Below, piece after piece: positions 1 through 10,219 of a stretch of 64,000 bases of DNA; position 1 is the first letter of the stretch, and each line of letters opens with the position of its first letter. This DNA is from Oscillospiraceae bacterium (lineage in GTDB: Bacteria > Bacillota > Clostridia > Oscillospirales > QAMX01). The DNA is taken from positions 35,574 to 99,573 of the forward strand of contig SVLY01000003.1 in the NCBI GenBank assembly GCA_015067715.1, read 5' to 3'. The notes beneath the pieces are model-generated. The model saw only the letters and a list, made by a program, of their open reading frames with translations, was not told the origin of the DNA and did not search any database. A program made the translations under genes and the position numbers.

Positions 1-2001
1 AAGAGCGTAAGCGACCTCAGCCTTGCCCAGTGCGCCTGTATTGCAGGCATAACCAACAGTCCCACCTATTACGACCCCTTCCAGAACCCGGACAACAACA
101 AGGAGCGTCAGGAGCTCATCCTTGGCAAAATGCTTGAGCTGGGCTCCATAACCCGGGAGGAATACGCCGCGGCCATGACCGAGGAGCTTGACTTCCGCAC
201 CGAGGACGACGACGTTACCGATACCTCCGGCGTTCAGTCATATTTCACCGACCTGCTCATAAGCGAGCTCATCGAGGATTTCCAGACGGAGCTGGGCTAC
301 AGCTCCACCATGGCCTACAAGCTTCTCTACGCCGGCGGCCTGAGGATCGAGTCCACCATAGACCCCCGCGTTCAGTCCACCCTTGAGAGCGTTTACGAAA
401 ACCGGGAGAATTTCCCCCGTGTTAAGGGCACCACCCAGCTTGAGTCCGCCATGGTCATTATGTCCTCCGACGGCTATCTTCGGGGCATCGTTGGCGGCAT
501 AGGCCAGAAGAGCGGCAACCTTGTTCTGAACCGCGCTCTTGCGGCACGCCAGCCGGGCTCGGCCATAAAGCCCCTTTCGGCCTACGCTCCCGCTCTGGAA
601 TACGGGCTTATCACCCCCTATTCCGTGCTCGACGATTCCCCCTCAAAATACATCTCCTCCACGGGAGCGCTGGTTGAGGGCGAATCCGTTATTCTTCTCA
701 ACGACTCGTCCATAACCTCGTGGCCCTCCAACAGCGACGATACCTACCGGGGGCTGATGAGCGTTACCGAGGCAATGGAGCGCTCCACCAACACCGTTCC
801 CGTACGGGTGCTGGACATGATGACTCTGGACACCGCCTTTGACTTTGCCACCGAGCGTTTCCACCTCTCCCTCATCCGGGACGAGATACGAAACGACGTT
901 TTCTGCACCGACCTTACCTACAGCGCCCTTGCCCTGGGCGGCCTTTCCTACGGCGTGAGCCTTCTGGAGATGACCGCGGCTTACGTGCCCTTCGTTAACG
1001 ACGGCGTTTACAGCGACCCCACCACCTATACCAGAGTCTACGACTCCGACGGTAACCTTATCCTTGACAACACCGACCGGGACTCCATTGCAGTTTCCGC
1101 CGAGACCGCCTATTACATGACCGAAATGCTCCAGTCCGCCGTTGAAAACGGCACCGGCGCCGCCGCGGCCATTCCCGGCATGGCGGTGGGCGGAAAGACC
1201 GGCACCACCTCCAACGACTACGACCGCTGGTTCATGGGCGTCACCCCCTACTACGTGGGCGGCGTATGGGTGGGCTTTGACCGCAACAAGACCATCGGCC
1301 TTGACTACAACCCCGCTGTCACCGTCTGGCAGGACGTTATGGAGCTTTTGCACGAAAATCTTCCCTCCGCCGAATTTGAAGCCCGAAGCGACCTTGTCAC
1401 CTGCTCTTACTGCATGGACAGCGGCGGAATACCCACCGAAAGCTGTAAAAACGACCCCAGAGGCTCAAGGATCGCCACCGGCGAATTCTTTGAGACCGAC
1501 GCCCCCACCACCGTCTGCACGACCCACGTGGACGTAAAGCTCTGCCCCGATACGGGCAAGATCTGCACGGACTACTGCAACCGGTCAGACGCCCGTGTGG
1601 TGACAAGGCTGAACCTGTACAGATATTTTGCCATTCCCAACGTTGAGGTGGCGGACGAGGGCTGGTGCGTCCACTACGACGACGCCATAAGCGACCGCGT
1701 GCGCACCTATTATTTCCCGGCCATCTCCCCCGACCCCGTGCAAAAGGCTCTGGCCGGTGAGTGCCATCTCCACATTGCGCCGGTATCCACCAGAGCTTCC
1801 TCCACCAAGCCCCGCACCACCCGCGCGCCCATGAACACCCCCAGAGTTATGACCGTTATAACCACCACCACCGAGGAGACCACCCTGCCCCCCGAGACAA
1901 CGGCAGTTCCCCCCGGCGGAAGCGAGGGCAGTATCGTTCCCGGCGGCTCCACCTCCGGCGGCGGCGGAGGAAGCGGACTTCCCGAACCGCCTCCGGCATA
2001 A
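1..2001 (+). CDS. Class A penicillin-binding protein (5' partial)
   Basis: Bifunctional peptidoglycan glycosyltransferase/transpeptidase acting outside the membrane. The frame is open from base 1, ahead of the first Met in the ORF track, and the opening residues (SLAQCACIAGITNSPTYYDP) match the end of a GT51 glycosyltransferase domain, so the true start lies upstream of the window. The transpeptidase domain shows SxxK (SAIK, visible residue 187), SxN (STN, about 262) and KTG (GKTGTT, about 399). After it comes a Cys-containing segment (CTTHVDVKLCPDTGKIC), then a Thr/Pro-rich stretch and a Gly-rich tail, as in many Clostridia PBP1-type proteins. murB follows after 20 bp, so the two are probably co-transcribed cell-wall genes. 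Family call is firm; the exact PBP subclass is not resolved. Confidence 0.95.
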   Translation, partial: KSVSDLSLAQCACIAGITNSPTYYDPFQNPDNNKERQELILGKMLELGSITREEYAAAMTEELDFRTEDDDVTDTSGVQSYFTDLLISELIEDFQTELGYSSTMAYKLLYAGGLRIESTIDPRVQSTLESVYENRENFPRVKGTTQLESAMVIMSSDGYLRGIVGGIGQKSGNLVLNRALAARQPGSAIKPLSAYAPALEYGLITPYSVLDDSPSKYISSTGALVEGESVILLNDSSITSWPSNSDDTYRGLMSVTEAMERSTNTVPVRVLDMMTLDTAFDFATERFHLSLIRDEIRNDVFCTDLTYSALALGGLSYGVSLLEMTAAYVPFVNDGVYSDPTTYTRVYDSDGNLILDNTDRDSIAVSAETAYYMTEMLQSAVENGTGAAAAIPGMAVGGKTGTTSNDYDRWFMGVTPYYVGGVWVGFDRNKTIGLDYNPAVTVWQDVMELLHENLPSAEFEARSDLVTCSYCMDSGGIPTESCKNDPRGSRIATGEFFETDAPTTVCTTHVDVKLCPDTGKICTDYCNRSDARVVTRLNLYRYFAIPNVEVADEGWCVHYDDAISDRVRTYYFPAISPDPVQKALAGECHLHIAPVSTRASSTKPRTTRAPMNTPRVMTVITTTTEETTLPPETTAVPPGGSEGSIVPGGSTSGGGGGSGLPEPPPA

Positions 2002-2021
2002 ATTTAAAGGAGAACAGACCC

Positions 2022-2939
2022 ATGACTCTTCCCGTTGAAGAAATTAAAAAGGCCGTCGGGGCGGAAAACCTGCTCACAGGGGAGCCCCTTTCCCGTCACA
2101 CCTCCTTTCACATCGGGGGAGAGTGTACCATTGCCCTGCCCCGGAGCCCGGAGGCCTTCGCGGAGCTTTTCAGCCTTTCAAAAAGGCTTGGCTTTCCCGT
2201 TTTCGTCCTTGGCAACGGCACCAACGTCCTCGCATCGGACGACGGCTGGGACGGGCTGGTCATAAAAACAAAGGGACTTTCAAAAATCGGGATAAACGGC
2301 AACACCGTCACCGCAGGGGGTGGGGCTTTGCTCTCACGAACCGCCGTTGCCGCCGCTACGTCGGGGCTTTCGGGGCTTGAATTTGCCCACGGGATCCCCG
2401 GAAGCGTCGGCGGAGCCGTTGCCATGAACGCCGGAGCCTACGGCGGAGAGATGAGCTCCGTCGTGCGCCGTACCCTGTGCATTACCCCGGAGGGAAATAC
2501 CCTCACCCTGTCCGGGGCTGACCATCACTTCGGCTACCGCCACAGCGCCGTCATCGAAACCCCCGGCACGGTGGTGCTGGAGACGGAAATTGAGCTGACC
2601 CCGGGAAACCGGGAGGATATAGAAGAGACCATGCGCGCTCTGGCCGCAAAGCGAAAGGCCAGCCAGCCCCTTGAGCTTCCCAGCGCGGGAAGCGTTTTCA
2701 AGCGCCCCCAGGGACATTTCGTTGGCGCAATGGTTCAGGAGCTGGGCCTCAAGGGCCGCACCGTCGGCGGAGCTCAGGTCTCGGAAAAACACGCCGGGTT
2801 CATCGTTAACGTGGGCGGCGCCACCGCCGCAGACGTGCTGGACCTCATTGGCATCGTAAGAAGCGAGGTTCAAAAGGCCTTTGGAGTATGCCTTGAGTGC
2901 GAGATCCGTCCCCTTGGTTTGGGACGGGAGGAGATCTGA
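2022..2939 (+). CDS. murB: UDP-N-acetylenolpyruvoylglucosamine reductase MurB
   Basis: Cytoplasmic FAD enzyme that reduces UDP-GlcNAc-enolpyruvate to UDP-MurNAc with NADPH. The ORF track starts at 1761 inside the PBP gene, but the ATG at 2022 has AAAGGAGAA just upstream and begins MTLPVEEIKK, giving 305 aa, the usual size. Visible MurB features are the FAD-binding VLGNGTNVLASDDGWDG region, GLEFAHGIPGSVGGAVAMNA, the YRHS segment and AGSVFKRP with the catalytic Ser. The stop overlaps the whiA start (TGATG), indicating translational coupling. Confidence 0.97.
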   Translation: MTLPVEEIKKAVGAENLLTGEPLSRHTSFHIGGECTIALPRSPEAFAELFSLSKRLGFPVFVLGNGTNVLASDDGWDGLVIKTKGLSKIGINGNTVTAGGGALLSRTAVAAATSGLSGLEFAHGIPGSVGGAVAMNAGAYGGEMSSVVRRTLCITPEGNTLTLSGADHHFGYRHSAVIETPGTVVLETEIELTPGNREDIEETMRALAAKRKASQPLELPSAGSVFKRPQGHFVGAMVQELGLKGRTVGGAQVSEKHAGFIVNVGGATAADVLDLIGIVRSEVQKAFGVCLECEIRPLGLGREEI

Positions 2940-3856
2940 TGTCTTTTTCTTCCGAAGTAAAAAACGAGCTCTGCAAGATCTGGCCGGCCAAGCCCTGCTG
3001 CGCCCTTGCAGAGCTTTACGGCATGCTTTTGTACGCAAGCCAGCTTTCCGACCGGGAGATACGCATATACACCGCCACCCCCAGACTTGGCAAAAAGCTT
3101 ATCCAGCTCTCCGCCGCCGCTCTTGGCCACAGCCTTCCCTGGGAGATAAGCTCCGGCAACACCGGCAGAAGCTCCCTGAGCCTCACGGACGTTTCCGCCG
3201 TGAGAGAGCTTTGCCGCAGATTTGACTACGACTGCACCCACGGGGTGATCTGGCACTTAAACGGCTGGCACATTATCGACGACTGCTGCCGGGACGCTTT
3301 TCTTCGGGGAATGTTTTTGACCGGGGGCTACGTTGCCGACCCGGAAACCGGCTATTCAATCGAGCTCTCCGGCACCCACGCCGCCTTAGCTCGGGAAATA
3401 TCCGCCCTTTTGGGGGAGATGGATATGCTCCCGGGCTATGTCCGCCGCCGGGACGAGCACGTGCTGTATTATAAGGATGCGGACAGTATAGAAGCCTTTC
3501 TCACCCACGCCGGAGCCCACCACGGGGTGATACGGCTCATGGAGGCACGGGTGATACGGGACATGAGAAACCGCATTAACCGAAAGGTGAACTGCGAGAC
3601 CTCCAACCTCATGCGGACGGTGGAAAAGGCCGGAGACCATATGGAAGCCATCGAAAAGATCCGCGCCGCAGGAAAGCTTGGGGACCTTGAGCCGGGACTT
3701 CTCCAGGCCGTGCGTCTGAGAGAGGAATATCCCGACGCCTCCCTTGCAGAGCTTGCGGCAATGTGTGAGCCGCCAATATCAAAATCAGGATTCAACCACA
3801 GAATGAAAAAGCTGGAGGCCATCGCCTCCGCCCTTTCCGGGAGAACACAGGAATGA
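2939..3856 (+). CDS. whiA: WhiA-family DNA-binding protein
   Basis: WhiA proteins are conserved in Gram-positive bacteria and link cell division and, in actinomycetes, sporulation control. They combine an N-terminal domain related to LAGLIDADG endonucleases, with no nuclease activity, and a C-terminal helix-turn-helix. This 305-aa product starts at the ATG overlapping the murB stop (MSFSSEVKNELCKI, the typical WhiA beginning). It ends with the conserved HTH segment containing LAELAAMCEPPISKSGFNHR. The ORF track extends it upstream to 2897, which is unlikely. The usual rapZ/yvcK partners are not adjacent here. dnaE begins in the last 4 bases (ATGA overlap). Confidence 0.95.
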   Translation: MSFSSEVKNELCKIWPAKPCCALAELYGMLLYASQLSDREIRIYTATPRLGKKLIQLSAAALGHSLPWEISSGNTGRSSLSLTDVSAVRELCRRFDYDCTHGVIWHLNGWHIIDDCCRDAFLRGMFLTGGYVADPETGYSIELSGTHAALAREISALLGEMDMLPGYVRRRDEHVLYYKDADSIEAFLTHAGAHHGVIRLMEARVIRDMRNRINRKVNCETSNLMRTVEKAGDHMEAIEKIRAAGKLGDLEPGLLQAVRLREEYPDASLAELAAMCEPPISKSGFNHRMKKLEAIASALSGRTQE

Positions 3857-6800
3857 ACGATTTCGTACACCTTCACGTACATAGCGAATACAGTCTTCTG
3901 GACGGTGCCTGCCGCATCAGCGAGTCCGTTCTGCGGGCGAAAGAGATGGGGCAGAAGGCCCTTGCCATCACCGACCACGGCGCAATGTACGGGGTCTACG
4001 ATTTCTGGAAGGCCGCAAAGGATGCGGGCATAAAGCCCATTATCGGCTGTGAGGTCTACCTCGCCCCCAGAAGCCGCTTCGACCGCACCTACGACCGGGA
4101 TTCCGAGGCCGAGCATCTGGTTTTGCTCTGCGAAAACGGCGAGGGCTACAAAAACCTTATGAAAATGGTAAGCCTTGCCTGGACGGAAGGCTTTTACATA
4201 AAGCCCCGTGTGGACATGGAGCTTATCCGGAGCTGTTCAAAGGGGCTTATCTGCCTTTCTGCCTGCATTGCCGGGCGTATCCCCCGGCTTATCTTAAAGG
4301 GGCAGTACGAAAAGGCAAAGGCCTTTGCCCTTGAGCTGGAGGGCATCTTCGGCAGGGGAAACTTTTACCTTGAAATGCAGGACCACGGTATTCCCGAGCA
4401 GAAGACCGTTAACGCCGCAATACTCCGGCTTCACGCCGAGACCGGCATTCCCCTTGTTGCCACCAACGACGCCCACTACGTAAAGCGTGAAAACGCCGAG
4501 CTTCAGGACGTTCTCATGTGCATCCAAACGGTGAAAAAGCTGGACGACAAGGACAGAATGCGCTTTGAGAGCAGCGAGTTTTACCTTAAATCCGGGGACG
4601 AAATGGCCGCCCTCTTCCCATCCACCCCCCAGGCTTTGGAAAATACCGTGAAAATTGCCGACCGCTGTAACGTGGAGTTTGGCTTTACGGGCTATATCCA
4701 GCCCGTTTTCCCCCTGCCCGAGGGCTGGACGGACAGCGCCGAATACCTTCGCGAGCGCTGTAACCGGGGCTTTTTGCGGCGTTACGGTGAAAACGCCCCC
4801 CAAAAATACCGGGAGAGGCTTGAATACGAGCTTTCGGTCATAATCGGCATGGGCTTCCCGGACTATTACCTCATTGTTGCGGACTACGTTAACCACGCCA
4901 AGGAAGTTGGCATTCCCGTTGGCCCCGGCCGCGGAAGCGGCGCCGGAAGCATTGCGGCGTACTGCATGGGCATAACGGATATCTGCCCCATGAAATACGA
5001 CCTGCCCTTCGAGCGCTTTCTCAACCCCGAGCGTGTCTCCATGCCGGACTTCGACGTGGACTTTTGCCCCAAGCGCCGGGGCGAGATGATAGACTATATG
5101 GTGGAGCGCTACGGCGCAGACCACGTGTCGCAGATCATCACCTTCGGCACCATGGCCGCCCGCGCGGTCATCCGGGACGTTGGCAGAGTGCTGGACGTGC
5201 CCTACGCCGAGGTGGACAAAATTGCAAAGCTCATTCCAAACGAGCTCCACATTACAATAGAAAAAGCCCTTGAAAAGACCGCACCCCTCCGGGAGCTCTA
5301 CGAGAGCGACGCCACGGTAAAGCGGCTTATCGACCTTGCAAAGGGTCTTGAGGGTATGCCCAGAAACGCCTCCACCCACGCCGCAGGCCTTGTGGTCACA
5401 CCCCGTCCCACCGTGGAGTACGTTCCCCTTGCCAAAAACGACGAGGCCGTTGTCACCCAGTTCCCCATGAACACCGTTGCGGATCTGGGACTTGTAAAGA
5501 TGGACTTTTTGGGGCTCAGAAACCTCACCATCATCGGCGACACAGTCCGCCAGATAAAAAAGCGCGTTCCCTCCTTTGAGATCGAAAGCATTCCCGACGA
5601 CGATGCCGAGACCTTTAAAATGCTGGCCGAAGGCCGCACCTGCGGAGTTTTCCAGCTTGAAAGCTCCGGCATGACCGGGGTCGCGGTGAGCCTGAAGGCT
5701 CAGTCCGTTGAAGAGATCTCCGCCGTTATCGCCCTTTACCGCCCGGGTCCCATGGAACAGATCCCGAAATACATCGAAGGCAAGTTCCACCCCGAGCGTG
5801 TCACCTACCGACACCCCCTGCTTAAAGACGTGCTTGGCATAACCTACGGCTGTCCGCTGTACCAGGAGCAGGTCATGGAGATCTTCCGCTCCCTTGGGGG
5901 CTATTCTCTGGGACACGCAGACATTGTCCGCCGCGCCATAAGCAAAAAGAAAATGTCCGTGTTGGAGCACGAAAAAAACAGCTTTATCTACGGCAACGAG
6001 GCCGAAGGCGTTCCCGGCTGTCCCGCAAAGGGCATAGACGAGGCCACAGCCCGTGCCATTTTCGAGGATATCGAAAGCTTTGCCAGCTACGGCTTCAACA
6101 AGGCCCACTCTGCGGCCTATGCCATGGTGAGCTACCAGACCGCCTATCTCAAATGCCACTACCCCGGAGAATATATGGGCGCCCTGCTCTCAAGCGTTCT
6201 GGACAACGCCGGCAAGGTTGCGGAATATTCCGCCGAGTGCAAGGCCATGGGGATCTCCGTTCTGCCTCCCAACGTCAACAAAAGCGAGGACGGCTTCGTC
6301 GTTGAGGACGGAAACATTCGTTTCGGCCTCGTGGCCATCAAAAACGTGGGCATGAAGCTCATACTCGACCTTGTTGCCGAGCGGAACAAAAACGGCCCCT
6401 TTACCGGCTTTGGGGATTTTATAACCCGTATGTGCGAGTACGATTTCAACAAGCGCGCCGCAGAGAGCCTTATACGCTGCGGAGCCTGCGATTGCTTCGG
6501 GCTTTACCGCAGTCAGATGATGGCCATGTTCGAGGGGCTCATCGAGTCTGCCGTCCACGCAAAGGCCAGCCGCATTGAGAACCAGTTCATGCTCTTCGAG
6601 GAAGAGGAGCTTCCCCAGGTGACCGAACCCGTTCCCCCCAGAATGGAAGAGTTTACCCGCCGGGACCTTTTGCTCATGGAAAAGGAGACCGCCGGGATCT
6701 ACCTCTCCGGCCACCCCCTGGACGAATACGCCCGGGACTTCGAGGTCAGCCGCACCCTGCCCCTTTCGGAGATCATCGGCGAGGCCAACCCCGAGGAGGA

Positions 6801-7464
6801 CGAGTACGGTGAAGGCCTGCGGGGCAATATGAGCTACGACGGAAAGATCGTCACCGTTGGCGGCATCGTCACCTCCGTCAAGCAGAAATCCACCAAAAAC
6901 AGCCAGCTCATGGCCTTCGTCGGGTTTGAGGACCTCACCGGAAGCCTTGAAATGCTGGTCTTCCCCAAGGTTCTGGCAAGCTTTGGGGGATATATCCGCG
7001 CGGACAACGCCGTTGTCGTAAAGGCAAGGGTGAGCATTCGCGAGGGCGAGGATCCAAAGCTTATCTGCGAGGAGTGCCGCCCGGCACGTCCCGCAAAAAT
7101 GGTTGAGGAGGAGCTTGCCGCCGAAGCTCAAAGGCACGCCGCAGAGCCCGAACGTAACAGACGCCCCGAGCCCGACGAGTCCAACCGCACCACCATCTTC
7201 GACCGTCCCGCTCCCCCAAGACCCGCTCCGCCCCGGGAAGAAAACCGAAAGCTTTTCCTCCGGGTGGAAAAAGAAGATCCCGCGCTTTTCAAACGCCTTA
7301 AGGGGCTTTTCCAGATGTTCCCGGGAGAAATACCGGTCATCATCTGGGTGAGCTCCACAAACCGCAGGCTTTCCGGCGGCGCAGATAACACCGTTTGCGC
7401 AGACGAGCGCTTTATTTCGGAGCTTATACGCCTTTTGGGTCAGGGAAGCGCCATAATAAAGTGA
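3853..7464 (+). CDS. dnaE: DNA polymerase III alpha subunit DnaE
   Basis: Replicative C-family DNA polymerase, 1203 aa. Order of domains: PHP domain at the N-terminus (FVHLHVHSEYSLLDG and ITDHGAMYG carry metal-ligand positions), polymerase core with GPGRGSGAGS and the catalytic PDFDVDF near residue 400, a tandem-helix/HhH region around FGFNKAHSAAYA-like sequence, and an OB-fold (TVGGIVTSVKQKSTK) followed by a C-terminal tail. Clostridia usually also encode PolC, so this could be the second polymerase; that cannot be judged from this window. It overlaps whiA by 4 bp and is the last gene before a separate dnaB promoter. Confidence 0.97.
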   Translation: MNDFVHLHVHSEYSLLDGACRISESVLRAKEMGQKALAITDHGAMYGVYDFWKAAKDAGIKPIIGCEVYLAPRSRFDRTYDRDSEAEHLVLLCENGEGYKNLMKMVSLAWTEGFYIKPRVDMELIRSCSKGLICLSACIAGRIPRLILKGQYEKAKAFALELEGIFGRGNFYLEMQDHGIPEQKTVNAAILRLHAETGIPLVATNDAHYVKRENAELQDVLMCIQTVKKLDDKDRMRFESSEFYLKSGDEMAALFPSTPQALENTVKIADRCNVEFGFTGYIQPVFPLPEGWTDSAEYLRERCNRGFLRRYGENAPQKYRERLEYELSVIIGMGFPDYYLIVADYVNHAKEVGIPVGPGRGSGAGSIAAYCMGITDICPMKYDLPFERFLNPERVSMPDFDVDFCPKRRGEMIDYMVERYGADHVSQIITFGTMAARAVIRDVGRVLDVPYAEVDKIAKLIPNELHITIEKALEKTAPLRELYESDATVKRLIDLAKGLEGMPRNASTHAAGLVVTPRPTVEYVPLAKNDEAVVTQFPMNTVADLGLVKMDFLGLRNLTIIGDTVRQIKKRVPSFEIESIPDDDAETFKMLAEGRTCGVFQLESSGMTGVAVSLKAQSVEEISAVIALYRPGPMEQIPKYIEGKFHPERVTYRHPLLKDVLGITYGCPLYQEQVMEIFRSLGGYSLGHADIVRRAISKKKMSVLEHEKNSFIYGNEAEGVPGCPAKGIDEATARAIFEDIESFASYGFNKAHSAAYAMVSYQTAYLKCHYPGEYMGALLSSVLDNAGKVAEYSAECKAMGISVLPPNVNKSEDGFVVEDGNIRFGLVAIKNVGMKLILDLVAERNKNGPFTGFGDFITRMCEYDFNKRAAESLIRCGACDCFGLYRSQMMAMFEGLIESAVHAKASRIENQFMLFEEEELPQVTEPVPPRMEEFTRRDLLLMEKETAGIYLSGHPLDEYARDFEVSRTLPLSEIIGEANPEEDEYGEGLRGNMSYDGKIVTVGGIVTSVKQKSTKNSQLMAFVGFEDLTGSLEMLVFPKVLASFGGYIRADNAVVVKARVSIREGEDPKLICEECRPARPAKMVEEELAAEAQRHAAEPERNRRPEPDESNRTTIFDRPAPPRPAPPREENRKLFLRVEKEDPALFKRLKGLFQMFPGEIPVIIWVSSTNRRLSGGADNTVCADERFISELIRLLGQGSAIIK

Positions 7465-7471
7465 TTTTCGG

Positions 7472-7500
7472 TTGACGGAACCGCCATATTACGATATAAT
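7472..7500 (+). promoter_or_regulatory. Sigma-A-type promoter upstream of dnaB
   Basis: TTGACG, 17-base spacer, TATAAT, followed by the dnaB ribosome-binding site GGAAAGGAGAG. It suggests dnaB and tilS have their own transcription start besides any read-through from dnaE. Confidence 0.7.
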
Positions 7501-7537
7501 ATAATTTACCCCTCGGGAAAGGAGAGATCGCGACAAA

Positions 7538-8878
7538 ATGGAAGACCTGGTACTCAGAAGGCAGCCCTACAGCGCCGAAGCGGAACAGGCTGTGCTGGGA
7601 AGCATACTTATCGACTCCGCAACGGTGGCAACCGCCGTTTCTATGCTGAAGACAGACGATTTTTATATTCCCGAAAACGCGAAAATATTCGATACCCTCG
7701 TTTCAATGTTTACAGGGGGCGAAAAGATAGACCCCATAACCCTGCTGGACAAGCTCAAGGAGCTTGAGCTCTACGACGACGCAGGAGGAAGATCCTACCT
7801 CTACAAGATCATGGAGGCAACGCCCTCTGCGGTGAACATCGAGGCCTACGCCGCCATCGTAAAGGACAAGGCAAAGCTCCGCAAGCTGGCCGAGGTCACC
7901 GGCGAGGCAAACACCCGCGCCATGGGCGAGGTGGGCTCCGTATCCGAACAGCTTGAAACTCTGGAGCAGCAGCTTTTTGAGCTTCGCGGCGAGAGAAGCG
8001 GAGCGGGACTCGTGCCCATCCGGGAGGCGCTCAACGACAGCCTTCGGGAAATGAAGGAGCTGGCAGGCCAGGGAGGCAAGCTTCCCGGTCTTCCCACGGG
8101 CTTCCGCGACCTTGACTTTTACATTTCCGGCCTGAACCGTTCCGACCTTATAATCCTTGCCGCCCGACCGGGCGTTGGCAAGACCTCCGTCGCCCTCAAC
8201 ATCGCCCGTTACGCCGCAGAGGCCGGGGAGGGCAAAAACGTTCTCCTCTTCAACCTTGAGATGAGCCGCGTTCAGCTGGTTCAGAGAATGCTCTCCAGCG
8301 AGGCTCTGGTCGAGCTGGGCAAGCTCCGCACCGCCAACATGGTGCGGGACGAGTGGGACAGGCTTGTGGCCGGCGCACTGAAGCTGGCAAAGCTTCCCAT
8401 TTACGTGGACGATACCTCAAACATCACCGTTGCCGAGATAAAGGCCCGTGTCCGCCGGGTGCGGGACGTGGGCCTGGTGGTCATAGACTACCTCCAGCTC
8501 ATCAAGGGCGGCCGAAAGGACGGTAACCGCGTTCTTGAGGTCAGCGATATCAGCCGTTCCTTAAAGATCATGGCAAAGGAGCTTAACATTCCCGTGCTCT
8601 GCCTTGCCCAGCTCTCCCGCGCATCGGAACAGCGCAAGGACGATCCCAAGCCCAAGCTCTCCGACCTTCGTGACTCCGGCGCCATCGAACAGGACGCGGA
8701 CATCGTTCTCTTCCTCTACCGCGACGAGCAATACCACCCGGACACCGCAGAAAAGAACGTCTGCGACTGTATAATCGCCAAAAACCGCCACGGTCAGTGC
8801 AACACGGTTCAGTTCCAGTGGCAGGGTCAGTTCACACGCTTTACAATGCGTGACAGAATACATGAAAAGCCACAGTAA
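7538..8878 (+). CDS. dnaB: Replicative DNA helicase DnaB
   Basis: Hexameric 5'-3' helicase that unwinds DNA ahead of the replisome. The 446-aa protein has the N-terminal DnaB domain (QPYSAEAEQAVLGSILID) and the RecA-like C-terminal ATPase with Walker A ARPGVGKTS near residue 210. It also has VVIDYLQLIKG (Walker B/H3 region) and the QLSRASEQRKD loop. Start is ATG with GGAAAGGAG upstream. The 3' end overlaps tilS by 29 bp in another frame. Being next to dnaE gives two replisome genes in a row. Confidence 0.97.
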   Translation: MEDLVLRRQPYSAEAEQAVLGSILIDSATVATAVSMLKTDDFYIPENAKIFDTLVSMFTGGEKIDPITLLDKLKELELYDDAGGRSYLYKIMEATPSAVNIEAYAAIVKDKAKLRKLAEVTGEANTRAMGEVGSVSEQLETLEQQLFELRGERSGAGLVPIREALNDSLREMKELAGQGGKLPGLPTGFRDLDFYISGLNRSDLIILAARPGVGKTSVALNIARYAAEAGEGKNVLLFNLEMSRVQLVQRMLSSEALVELGKLRTANMVRDEWDRLVAGALKLAKLPIYVDDTSNITVAEIKARVRRVRDVGLVVIDYLQLIKGGRKDGNRVLEVSDISRSLKIMAKELNIPVLCLAQLSRASEQRKDDPKPKLSDLRDSGAIEQDADIVLFLYRDEQYHPDTAEKNVCDCIIAKNRHGQCNTVQFQWQGQFTRFTMRDRIHEKPQ

Positions 8879-10202
8879 ACGGGTTTTGGCCTGGATAAGG
8901 CAAAACGGACTCATCTCCCCCGGGGACAGGGTCGTCTGTGCCCTTTCCGGCGGCGCAGACTCCGTGGCAATGACACTTTTGCTCTTTTCTCTTCAGAAAG
9001 AGCTTGGGGCGGAGATATCCGCCGCCCACGTTAACCATATGCTCCGGGGAGCCGAGGCCGACCGGGACGAGGCCTTTTGCAAAAGCCTCTGCGAAAACCT
9101 CGGCATTCCCTTCACCGCCCTTCATGGCGACGCCGCAGAGCTCGCCCGGAAAGAGGGAAAAAGCCTTGAGGACGGGGCAAGGGAGCTTCGCTATTCCCTT
9201 CTTGCAACCCTCGGTGCAGACAGGATCGCCGTCGCCCACAACACGGAGGACAACCTTGAAACCGTGATCATGCGCCTTGCCCGGGGCGGCGGAGCCCGGG
9301 GACTTTCGGGCATTCCCCCGAAAAACGGCAGGGTCATTCGCCCGGTCATGTGTCTTTCCCGGGCAGAGACCGAAGAGATCTGCCGCAACGCCGGAGCCGG
9401 CTTCGTCACGGACTCTTCAAACCTGTCCGACGACTATACCCGCAACCTCATCCGCCACAAAATTATGCCGGTCATGGCAGAGCTTAACCCTGCCGCGGCC
9501 GCTCTTGCCCTTGAAAACAGCGCCTTTCTCCGCCAGGAGGACGCTTTTCTGGACAGCCGCGCCCGGGAGCTTCTGGAAAGCGCCGGCCAGATGAATACCG
9601 GGCTTTTCACCGCCGCCGGAGAGGTGCTCTCCCGGAGGATACTCCGCATTGAAGCCGAAAAGGCCGGAGCGGAGCTTGACGGGCGCACCGCCCAAAGGCT
9701 TTACGACCTGACCCTTTCCGGAAAAAGCCGCTTTTACGCCGACGTTCCGGGAAAGAGGTTTTACGGGGAATACGGCAGGTTTTGGTTCGGAGACAGGTGC
9801 GACAGCACCGGGTTTTCCTTTGACCTTATACCGGGCGTTCCCGTGGACACGGGGGCGTGGACGGTGGAGCTTTTGCCCCGCAAAGAGGAAAACATTTATA
9901 GAAAATTCAACATTTTCACCCTGTCTTCTGATAAAATACAGAATGGGCTGAAGATCCGCTCCGTCCGTGACGGAGACCGGTTTTGCCGCAACGGGAAAAG
10001 CGGCACCAAGACCCTGAAAAAGCTTTTTTCCGACATGAAGCTCCCCCGGACCGAGAGGGAAACGCTTCCCGTCTGCGCCGACGGGGAAGGGGTGCTTTTC
10101 GTGCCGGGGCTGGGAGAAAATTTTTCCCGGAGACCCTTTACGGGGGACGGGGAAATTTTTGATATAGTTTTCACGAAAAAGGAACAAACTAACAAAACAT
10201 AA
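8850..10202 (+). CDS. tilS: tRNA(Ile)-lysidine synthetase TilS
   Basis: ATP-dependent ligase that attaches lysine to C34 of the CAU-anticodon tRNA-Ile, changing its codon reading from AUG to AUA. The PP-loop motif SGGADS lies near residue 33, followed by AHVNHMLRGAEADRDE, the typical TilS region, and a C-terminal substrate-binding domain with KTLKKLFSDMKLPRTERETLPV. The track start is GTG 8850 (29-bp overlap with dnaB). ATG 8862, four codons in, is an equally possible start because neither has a strong ribosome-binding site. tilS then hpt then ftsH is a gene order widely conserved in Firmicutes. Confidence 0.96.
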   Translation: MTEYMKSHSKRVLAWIRQNGLISPGDRVVCALSGGADSVAMTLLLFSLQKELGAEISAAHVNHMLRGAEADRDEAFCKSLCENLGIPFTALHGDAAELARKEGKSLEDGARELRYSLLATLGADRIAVAHNTEDNLETVIMRLARGGGARGLSGIPPKNGRVIRPVMCLSRAETEEICRNAGAGFVTDSSNLSDDYTRNLIRHKIMPVMAELNPAAAALALENSAFLRQEDAFLDSRARELLESAGQMNTGLFTAAGEVLSRRILRIEAEKAGAELDGRTAQRLYDLTLSGKSRFYADVPGKRFYGEYGRFWFGDRCDSTGFSFDLIPGVPVDTGAWTVELLPRKEENIYRKFNIFTLSSDKIQNGLKIRSVRDGDRFCRNGKSGTKTLKKLFSDMKLPRTERETLPVCADGEGVLFVPGLGENFSRRPFTGDGEIFDIVFTKKEQTNKT

Positions 10203-10219
10203 CAAAAGGGGAACAGAAA

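Noticed and set aside
4294-6159. 621-aa minus-strand ORF over dnaE
   Set aside because: Shadow of dnaE; low-complexity His/Gly/Val-rich translation with no recognisable domain.
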